A stretch of DNA of 64,000 bases. It comes from Termitomyces sp. T153 (Eukaryota; Basidiomycota; Agaricomycetes; Agaricales; Lyophyllaceae). Position 1 is the stretch's first letter, and the number at the start of each line of letters is the position of its first letter. A program made the position numbers and the translations under genes. Where the stretch lies: NCBI GenBank assembly GCA_018296165.2, contig JACKQL020000186.1:1-64000 (forward strand), written 5' to 3'. Positions 47,510-56,202 of this stretch are shown here, in pieces. Under the pieces are notes generated by a model. The model searched no databases, was not told the DNA's origin, and saw nothing but the letters and a program-made list of their open reading frames with translations.

Positions 47510-48667
47510 CTACTCCGACGCTGCATAATCCGGCGGGGTGTTCACAAACACATCTGTAATGCCACCGTAACGTTGATGCTCTTCTTTAGCTACAATGCGT
47601 TCCGATATTGTCGACATCATTTCCATCTGACGTTGCATGACTAATTCAACCTCTCTCAGCGACTGCACACAGTGCGCCGGGAGCGTGGACTCTTGACCAG
47701 ACGTAGTTTGATTCGGATTATGATCATCAGTGTGAGTAGTTATAAGATTTTGCAAAGGTTTCAGAAGACCCCTCTTTGTCGAGGAGATATCGACATCAGT
47801 AATTTAGAAAGGAGAAGTTACTGATCAGAAGGTAAATGTGATATAGCATGTGTGTTATCAAAGGAGTGGATTGGCAGTGGGGAGTGGTGCAGCTTGTCCT
47901 CGGCGGGGGTGTTTATGACGACTCCTGCAATGAATGTCAAAAAAATACCCCTCCTAAAACATTACCGGTAATAGGACCGTCTCTTTTCGTACTACTCGTA
48001 GAGGTTACAGTAGTTGTGGGAGAGATGGAAAACAGGGTAATGCTTGATGTAGTAGCAGAAGTTGTGTTTGTGGACATGACAGTGGGTGAGTTTGTGGGCA
48101 CATTGGTGTTTGGGTTCACGGTGTTTGTACTAGTGAAGTTGGGGCCAGAGGTGTTCGAGCTCGCAGTGGGGCTTGGACTTGCAGTGGTGTCTAGGGACGC
48201 AGGAGCAGAAAATTTGATACAGGCTGGGCATGGGCCAACAAACAGTGACTGTATTTTTGTTATTTTTTTTTGTTCTACCAATAAAAACCCACTGCGTTGG
48301 ACTGGTCGCGAGTCTATGTTTGAGGTCACAGTGGCAGTATTTGGGAAAATGACCACTGTAGTTGGAGTGGTGACCCCAAGGCCAGCTAGTGTGTTTGTGG
48401 ATTGGGATGTAGAACTAGCGGGGAAGGACCTGAGGGAGTTACTTGTGATGGAATCAGCTTCAAAGCCGCGTTGATTGTCGACACTTAAGGACATAGTGGA
48501 GACGGAAGAGGCAGAAAACCTGCTTGTTTCGAGATATAGAGCTGAAAGTTAGTGAATGGGAAAACTTGAGTGAAACAGTACAAGATCTCAGACTGTATCA
48601 ATGGATCACCGAGCGATGGTTGTACTGGAAACCACCTACCATCACAATCAAGACGGCCAGCATTCAC
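47510..48667 (-). pseudogene. Ser/Thr-rich single-pass membrane protein, copy C (frameshifted)
   Basis: Minus strand. The stalk is open from about 48494 (SVDNQRGFEADSITS, TNTVNPNTNVPTNSP) to TVTSTSSTKRDGPITGNVLG. It then stops inside a run of seven T at about 47935 exactly where the membrane helix should continue (LTFIAGVVI is found in another frame). Further shifts follow in the KHPRRGQAAPLPTANPLL region. The tail exon is intact and typical (SLREVELVMQRQMEMMSTIS, ending NTPPDYAASE). Most likely a recent pseudogene. Confidence 0.7.
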
Positions 48668-49133
48668 AGAACAGTTGCTTTAATCTCAATCCAAGAATAT
48701 CATTAGTACGAGATCTTGACATAGCACGACACTCATCACAACGAAAGATGATGAAAGTTGGTAGGATTGGGCTGGGATTGATGTAGGTATTGTTTCTCAT
48801 GTTGGAAATGCTTGAGTGTGATATAGGGTTAGGAAATGAGAGCAGAAAGAGCAGATAGTGACATGAATGTTGGTCATGTCGTGAACCATAAGCATGAACC
48901 AGAGACAATAACGGCGAGAATGAAGAACACTCTAGATTTGGATGACGCTTGGAGAAGTTCCAATCATCTATCCATCTCTTCTCATCAAGTAGAGAACAAA
49001 GAATTAGACATATGTTCTGCTTGCATAAGAGTTTCTATCTTTGAAGGAGAGTTGTGTCCAGAAAAGAGAAGTAATAGTACGAATGCAAACAGCCGAAAGA
49101 GAATATTCATCTAGCCCATCTACCCTCTTGCAT

Positions 49134-49300
49134 GGAGAACAGAGAACAAAACAAGGAATAGAGAACAAAACAAGGAATAGAGAACAAAACAAGGAATAGA
49201 GAACAAAACAAGGAATAGAGAACAAAACAAGGAATAGAGAACAAAACAAGGAATAGAGAACAAAACAAGGAATAGAGAACAAAACAAGGAATGGAGAACA
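49134..49300. repeat. 19-bp minisatellite, eight units
   Basis: GAGAACAAAACAAGGAATA repeated head to tail about eight times with almost no divergence, so it is recent or actively homogenised. It sits in the spacer between copy C and amidotransferase pseudogene 2a. The FSIPCFVLYSLFC-like open frame on the minus strand is only translated repeat. Confidence 0.95.
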
Positions 49301-49310
49301 AAACAAAGAG

Positions 49311-49525
49311 AACAGAGATCAGAGAATGAGAAACAGAACAGAGATCAGAGAATGAGAAACAGAACAGAGATCAGAGAATGAGAAACAGAACAGAGATCAG
49401 AGAATGAGAAACAGAACAGAGATCAGAGAATGAGAAACAGAACAGAGATCAGAGAATGAGAAACAGAACAGAGATCAGAGAATGAGAAACAGAACAGAGA
49501 TCAGAGAATGAGAAACAGAACAGAA
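49311..49525. repeat. 26-bp minisatellite, eight units
   Basis: AGAGATCAGAGAATGAGAAA plus CAGAAC, eight near-identical units, directly following the 19-bp array. It fades into degenerate GAACAGAG-type purine sequence to about 49600. The purine strand is the + strand throughout. Confidence 0.95.
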
Positions 49526-49749
49526 ATCAGAGATCAAAACAGAGAGCAGAGAGCAGAACAGGGAACGGAGAACAGAGGACGGAGGACGAAGAACAGAAAG
49601 AACGTAGAACCGAACATAGAATCTAGAAGCAACTATTGTTTTCTTGAATGATATATCAGCGCAGGAGATGAAAGATCAACGATTCCACTGATTATGGTCA
49701 CCTGTACCAAATCCCTCTCCTTCCTTCTCTGATCAAGCTCACCTACACA

Positions 49750-50480
49750 CGCACACGCTCGCCCCAACATCGAGAACCCCTCAGACAGTCAGACAGCCCC
49801 CCCCCTCCCGTAACATTCAGCCACTCTCGCCTACGGTCGACGCAGTCAGACATGACGTCGGGGGGCTGGTTTGAGCACATACCGAAACAAATTGGAGGGT
49901 ATGAGGCGAAACGGGGGAGCATCGGAGGAGATCGGAGGGAAAAAGGAACTTTTGATAGGCGAGTGCGTGTTGAGGCGAGATGGAGGGTGGATGGGGTGTC
50001 CATGGGGGAGATGGGGGCACTGTTGTATGGTTAGCAGGTAAGGAAGAGAGAAGATGTGACAAACAAGAATGTTGGTGCTGAAAGGGGGGATTTGTTGAGG
50101 GGTGAGGTCAAGAAGCCAGCAATCATTACGGAGACAGGAACTACTCAGGGCACACGCAATGGTTTGGCGGCTAAGAAGATGCCTTAAGCCTGGGAAGAGG
50201 GTTAATTACTTTAGATTGAGAGTGAGAAAGAGGAGAGGAACGTTTCTGATGGCTTTGACTTTGGGATGGTCCGTGGATGCTGCGAGGATGGGATGTCGAT
50301 CGTGTTTGTCGCTGCGTGTCAGAAATGTGTGATCAACGGGATCAACAAAATATGGACCGGACCCGTATCGGAGCTGCTGTGCATTCGTATGCGCTAAGTT
50401 CCTCGTCAGTAGGTGTCCTAAGCTATCATGCTCATGCAACTGGAGGATAGCGTGGGCGTCGCGAATGATATTAACACGAG
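49750..50480 (-). pseudogene. Class I glutamine amidotransferase pseudogene 2a
   Basis: Minus strand. The C-terminal coding end is recognisable at about 49818-49870 (+ strand CCACTCTCGCCTACGGTCGA and GACGTCGGGGGGCTGG, against CCACTCTCGCCTGGTG and GACGTCGGGGGGTATG in the intact gene). The N-terminal third is recognisable at about 50340-50470 (GAGCTGCTGTGCATTCG, TCCTCGTCAGTAGG, GCGTGGGCGTCGCG). Frames are disrupted throughout. A relic. Confidence 0.65.
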
Positions 50481-50579
50481 ACCCACTCTCTACTGTCCCT
50501 AGTGAGGAGGAAGATGTCGAAGGACAGTGTGTCACCTTGTGTGTGCGAGTTGTACCACCCTTACTCCGAGAACCTCCCA

Positions 50580-51110
50580 AATCCCACACATCCCTGCCCA
50601 CAACGCCCGCTCCAGTATTCGGCCACTCTCGCTACGTATTCAATGGATTCTATGGCGTCGAGGAGTGGGCATTTGATTACAGTGCATTTATTGCATTGTC
50701 TGTGAGGTTAGCGCGCAGGGTCGAAAGGGAGAACACGGGACAAACGAGAGTATTCATGTCAAAAAGGATTGCCGAGCGTTCGAGACGTTGAACTGACTTC
50801 CTACTACAATTAGGAGCGGGAAATGATCGATGATAAGCCATAAGCCGACGGCCCGAACCATGGCCTTTCAAATATAAGACAATGAACTTCTTCCTTTCCA
50901 TCTCGTCTGGAGTGCGTCCGTGATGAGTTTTCTGCCGGTTGTGTGTTACGGGCAAGGTCCCGCACACCTGAGTTCGTGTACATGACCTGTTTGATTGAGT
51001 ATTCCATCCCATGTGCAATGAATGTTTGTTGAGTTTTGAATTATGTAGCTGGCGTTGCAGATGAGGTAAGGACGGTACAGTTGTGCTAGAGATGCCGGTG
51101 TTCAAGGAGT
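50580..51110 (-). pseudogene. Class I glutamine amidotransferase pseudogene 2b (partial)
   Basis: Minus strand. A second, independent relic in the same spacer. 50618-50670 again matches the C-terminal end (GGCCACTCTCGCTACG). 50690-50785 matches the middle region around the second intron (TGCATTTATTGCATTGTCTG against TGCATTTGCTGGATTGTCTG, and ACGGGACAAACGAG). 50950-50980 matches the exon 1/intron 1 junction (CACACCTGAGTTCGTGTACATGA). Internal deletions make it shorter than copy 2a. Confidence 0.6.
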
Positions 51111-51310
51111 ACCGGTGAGAAAGTTATCCAAACTGTATGCCTATTCGTGTCACCCGCCCCATGCACTTCGTGGGTATATACACTATTCTCCAAAGAGCTA
51201 AAACTGTTGACTTGGCATATTATTTCAAGACAAATTTCATGAGAAGAGTCCCATATTTACTAAAGATGAGTGTAATGTCCCAAAAATATAAGAAAAAGAT
51301 AAGATGGACA

Positions 51311-52510
51311 CTACTCTGATGCTTGACTTGCGTATTCTGGAGGAGACTGAGCGTTTTCGAGAGCCATTATACGTTCTGATATCATTTCCATCTGACGTTG
51401 TATGGCTGATTCGACTTCTTGCAGTGAAAGCGCAGGGTCCCGATCAGGTGTGGTTTGATTTTGGTTCGGGCTGCTAGTGTTGGTACATCGTGGTATAACA
51501 CCGGGACTCTTCTTCGATGAGGAGATATCTAAGTTGATTCGAAGTTTAGAAAATTGTTTTTAAAACACAGTAGAAAGCAAACTTGGTATGCTTACCATGC
51601 TGAGCTGCGAGTTCTGCAGCGCGTGGGTTCTCAAGAAGTGGATTGATTGTGGGAATCGGTCCAGTTTGTTCTCGGTGGCAGCGGTGACGTTTAATTATAA
51701 TGACTGTCATAATCATGACCATCAAACCTAGTCCTCCTACAACACCACCGATGATAGGGCCAACCCTTGCTGTACTACTAGTAGAGTTTACAGTAGTTGT
51801 GGGAGAGATGGAAAATGGGGAAAAGGTTGATGATGTCTCTGTGCTGCTGGATTGGGTCACTCGAGTGGGCGTGACAGTGGGAGTGATAGACAATGAGGAA
51901 AAGGTCGAAATTTCCTCTGTGCTGCTGGATTGGGGCACTCGAGTAGGTGTGGGAGAGATGGACAACGGAGGAAAAAAGGTCGATGATGTCTCTGGGCTGT
52001 TGGATTGTGGCACTTGAATAAATGTGGGAGAGATGGACGGCGGGGAAAGAAAGGTCGATGATGTCTCTGGGCTGCTCGATTGGATCAATCGAGTAGGTAT
52101 GGGAGTGCTCGACGGCGCTATATGTATATGGCCCGGGGGTCCCAGGGTGATTGGTGAAATCAACTCAGAGAATGTTTGTTGAGTAACACTTGGAAAGACA
52201 GGTGATACTGCAGGGCTAAGTTAGCAGTTTTTGGAAGCGGTTACATCATGCTAGTACCCTGGCCAAGGGTCTCGGTCTCGGTGAACACAATGATTGATCC
52301 CTGCGACAACGAGAAGATAATCTCATCACTAGCAAATTATTAGTAAATTCTCCCTACAGAACGCAGGACTAGGAGCTCACGGAACATGAACCATTGAAGC
52401 TAGGGGATGGTCGAGTAACACAAGGTCTCGTACAATCGATCCTTGAGGGACACCAGGCCTTATATTCATGAAATCACAATCAAGATGGCCAGCACTCACA
52501 GAACCACTGA
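51311..52510 (-). CDS. Ser/Thr-rich single-pass membrane protein, copy D
   Basis: Minus strand, at least two exons (tail exon 51528-51311; stalk and membrane exon from about 52163 to about 51595). The N-terminal exon is uncertain but likely between 52.16 and 52.51 kb. The stalk has four imperfect repeats of about 20 residues built on TPTRVPQSSSTE..STFS..SISP. Then come GPIIGGVVGG, helix LGLMVMIMTVIIIKRHRCHR and GPIPTINPLLENPRAAELAA. The tail has LQEVESAIQRQMEMISERIM and PPEY (a PPxY motif) close to the end. No internal break seen, so this is the best preserved minus-strand copy. Confidence 0.7.
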
Positions 52511-52859
52511 TGTATCTTGCAAATATAAAAGTAGGTAAAATCTTGAATGCATCGCATGATGATCACTAGAAGTCGCTGGTCACTATGATGAGAGATGGCG
52601 AAGGTTTGGTGAGATTTGGATTAGTTGATTCCTTGCATCTTGTAGTAGTAGGATGCTTAGATGAGATGTACATAGGCTTTTTGTGAAAGGGAAGTCAAGG
52701 GAGCAGAATCACGATTTGACACCGTAGGAGCAGAAAGGAAACAAAGTGGCGTCGCGATTTGCGAACAAGGACAAGGAAATGGCGGTGAGGGTAGAAGGAA
52801 TTTCTATACGGCACCCAATATACGAGTCAAATACGTAATCTAGAAGTTGATTGATATCA

Positions 52860-53220
52860 TTTAGTGTTCTTGCATCACATCATAGGCCCCTGCACATTCT
52901 GCGGCACGCGGCTCACTGCAAGAAGATAACACAGGTGTATCTTAGTTTACGAATTTCGTGACTGATTTGAACCTTGTCCTTTCCATATCGTGCGGAATGT
53001 GTTTGGGATGCACTTACCGCTGGTCGTGTGTAACGTCCGCACACCTGAGCCGGCATACATGATGACTGCGGTCCGCCTCATAGGCTACATCATACTTGTG
53101 CACAAACATTGTGCATGTCCAGTTCTCAATGGCTGACCACCAAGGGCATTGTGGGGTAGGTATGCTTGGTATGGTTGCTGTGCTGAGATGCTCAAGCAGT
53201 ACCCGTGAGAAGTTCATTCA
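52860..53220 (-). pseudogene. Class I glutamine amidotransferase pseudogene 3 (N-terminal remnant)
   Basis: Minus strand. Only the N-terminal region remains: GCACACCTGAGCCGGCATACATGATG (+ strand, in two parts at about 53039-53064) matches the exon 1/intron 1 junction of the intact gene, followed by diverged 5' sequence. The catalytic two thirds are missing. It sits between copies D and E, where full amidotransferase copies sit in the other units. Confidence 0.5.
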
Positions 53221-53409
53221 AATTGTATTCCCTATCGATATCATTCACCTCATACGCACTTAAGGGGTATATACATTGTTCTCTCAAGAGTTGGAAATAC
53301 TAACTTGGTATACCATACCATGACAAATCTTATGAGAAGGGTATCATACTACAAATATCCAGCGTAATGTCCAAAAAAGAGAAGAAAAAAAAAAAGGAAG
53401 GATGCACAA

Positions 53410-54430
53410 CTATTCTGATGCTCGACTTGAATAATCTGGAAGAGATTGAGCACTTTCAAAAGCCATCATACGTTCTGATATCATAGACACCATCATTTCC
53501 ATTTGACGTTGCATGGCTGATTCAACTTCTCGGAGTGATACTGATTGTGAAGGTGTGGGCTCGTGGTTAGGTGTGGTTTGGCTTTGGCTTTGGCTGGCAC
53601 CAGTGGAGGTAGATCCCGGTGTAACATCGGGACTCCTAGGCCTCTTCAATGAGGGGATGTCTAAGTTGATTCAAAGTTTAAGTAAGTAAAGGAATCAGAA
53701 TTTGTATACTTACCATCCTGAGCTGCGTGTGAGTTGTTAAGGAGTGGATTGACCGTAGGGATTTGTATGGCTTGTCTTCTGCGGCGGCGTTTAATTATAA
53801 CGACTATGGTGATCAAGGTCACAAGAACTACCCCTCCAACAACACCGCCGATGATAGGGCCGACGCTTGTTGTACTACTAGTAGAGGTCGATAAGGTGCT
53901 AGCTGGGCTTAGAGTTGATAGGATGTCATTTGAGCTGGAAGACTGGGGTACTAGACTCGCAGTTGTGGGAGAGGACGACACAGAAAGGGATGTAAACGAC
54001 ACTAGAATCGTTTCTCGCACGGTTTCGACTTGGGGCGTTGTGGTGAGCAAAAGCGAAGTTGGTGGAAGAGGTAGACTCACTAAGAGTATCAGTAACATCA
54101 GCTGTTGCGAAATCTGTGCGGGTAAAAGACACTACAGTGATAGTGGGTTGATTCACTATACCTGTAGGGTCAGGTTAGAAGTATGTGGAAGTGGTCATGC
54201 CATGCTGGTATTACCAGGGGAAGCCTGATTACTGACACCTTCATGTGCGCTGGGGAAATATCAGTCCATCCTCCCTACGAAATACAGGACTAGGAGCTCA
54301 CATTGATTCGGCCATTGAAGCTGGGGATGGTGGAGTAGCTCACAAGATCTCGAAAAATCAGCCCTGTTTATATGAAATACCAAGTGACGGTTGCATTAGC
54401 TACCACGATAATCAGCCCTCACAGAAACAC
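53410..54430 (-). CDS. Ser/Thr-rich single-pass membrane protein, copy E
   Basis: Minus strand. The membrane exon carries the stalk (SPTTASLVPQSSSSNDIL, TLSTSTSSTT), GPIIGGVVGG, helix VVLVTLITIVVII, KRRRRRQ and IPTVNPLLNN. The tail exon (53649-53410) has SLREVESAMQRQMEMMVSMI and ends SLPDYSSRASE, with LPDY in place of PPDY. Upstream, a stalk frame (TDTLSESTSSTNFAFA) overlaps the main frame and may mark either an intron or a frameshift at about 54000-54060, so the copy may be damaged. Confidence 0.55.
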
Positions 54431-55227
54431 TGATGCTGATGTTCCATCCAAGTTATATGACATAAATAGTCCAAGATCTTGACATGGCACGACGAGAATC
54501 ATCGGAAGTCATTGGCCGCCATAACGATGAGAGATGATGATGAAGGTTGGTGGGGACATAGATTTATGGTTATAGCGGGAGTTTGGATGAGGTGGTGAAT
54601 GAGGGGTGGGGTTTTGGTGAGAGGGGAGGAAGTATACGTACTTGTAGACTAGGATGGGCGGATGATGATATCGTGATGATACCTAGCCGCCGTGGCGACG
54701 AACTTGAACAGAGAAGTGAATCGTGGGGTTGAGGGAGGCTCAGTGGACACTGCAGAGAACACGCACAGACTTACGTAGTTCGATAAGAGATACTTACGTT
54801 AGGGTAGGAGAATTTCCATCTATCTACTTCGAGTCTGTGGGGTTGATAACTTTGATAAGTTGATATCAAGGATCCACTGATGGCCGTGATTACTGCGCAT
54901 GCCGCGTTGGACGTCGACCGCGTTCCGGGTCCCTGCATAATGAGGTTTAGTGTTACCCTTCTTCTTTTTGTACGGTCATGCATGCAGAGTTTTAGTGCGT
55001 TGGTACATACTATGAGGGGTCTATCGTATCGCGCGCACTGCACGAGGACGACCTTGAGTTTGAGTTTTTCTGTGATCATTATCATGATAAGTAGTTTCTA
55101 TTAAAAGCCTGTACTACACAATTCTTGGCACGGCAGATAATATACACATAAATAGAAATACATCTACCATGCCAGCGATACGATGCATCCATTCATCCCA
55201 TCAAACGCAGAAGGGAAAACATAGAAA
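54431..55227. other. Intergenic between copy E and the intact amidotransferase
   Basis: Contains the 5' flank of copy E and the 3' flank of the amidotransferase gene. A 54880-55104 open frame on the + strand shows no domain. Confidence 0.4.
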
Positions 55228-56066
55228 CTAGTTGGGCTGCCCCAGAACTGCCCAGATCGCCTTGCCCAAGATGGGGACTCCATCGTTGGGCCACTCTCGC
55301 CTGGTGTGGTAGTCGGCGGCGACGTCGGGGGGTATGACGCCGCTCTTTGCGCGGGCAGAGACGAGGTGTGAGACGATGGGCTCTGTGAATTCGGGGTGGC
55401 CTTGGATGGAGAGGATGTGGACGTTGATGAGGGATTGGGACTGGGAGGAGGGGAAGAAGCGGACAAAGGCCTGGATGGGGGAGGTGGGTGTTGAGGCGAG
55501 GGGGAGGGTGGACGGGGGGAGGGAGGGGACGTGGTCGCGGTGCATTTGCTGGATTGTCTGCGGGGGATCAGTGCGGGGTTGACGGGGAGAAGGGGGGACA
55601 GACGAGGGAGTCGGTGGCAAAGAGGGACTGGGCGAGGGGCGTGAGGGTGAGCTGGGTCGGGCCGACTTCCCAGCGGTGGTTGCGGACGCAGGAGGCGCCG
55701 AGGGCACGGGCGATGATTTGGTGGCCGAAGCAGATGGCGATCAGCTTGAGGGCGGGGTGCGAGTCGATGACGCGGGCCGTGAATGCGACGAGCGTGTTGA
55801 TCCAGTCAACGTCGTCGAATGCGTTTGCGGCTGCGGGCGTCAGTCAGAGCCAGCGCCGGGGCCGCGCACGCACCTGAGCCCGTGTACATGAGCGCATCGT
55901 ATGTGCCGAGCTGCTCGTCGGTGGGATAGGCCATGCTGTGGACGACGTCAAAGGCATCGAGGACGAACGGGCATGCGTGGGCATCGCGCAGAAAGGCGGT
56001 GAACACGGTGTGGTAGTCGGGCAGCCCGTCTGGGAGCGCCCCCGCGACGAGCAGCGCGATTCTCAT
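55228..56066 (-). CDS. Class I glutamine amidotransferase-like protein (intact copy)
   Basis: Three exons on the minus strand: 56066-55874, 55830-55604, 55557-55228 (250 codons, 249 aa, the usual size of single-domain members such as yeast YLR126C). Start MRIALLVAGALPDGLPD. The triad is present: Cys in LIAICFGHQIIARALGAS, and His and Glu in SIQGHPEFTEP. LMYTGS near residue 60 is the oxyanion-strand segment. The family hydrolyses glutamine or a gamma-glutamyl bond, and stand-alone members have poorly known substrates. Four broken relatives lie to its left, each next to a Ser/Thr-rich membrane-protein copy. The start lies 136 bp from the divergent gene at 56203, so the two share a promoter region. 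Confidence 0.88.
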
Positions 56067-56202
56067 GGGCGTGCGGAGTCTCAATCCCAGCGGAGGGTCA
56101 AGTACTGCGGAGCTTCAATCTCCCGGCCCGTGGCGGCGGAGTTTCAACCGCATGCACGCATGCTGATGTCCAAAGAAATCTAATTTGTACGTGTTCCAAT
56201 CC

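Noticed and set aside
49004..49306. Minus-strand open frame encoding repeated FSIPCFVLYSLFCSLFLV
   Set aside because: It is the 19-bp minisatellite translated; 19 is not a multiple of three, so the peptide pattern is only frame cycling.
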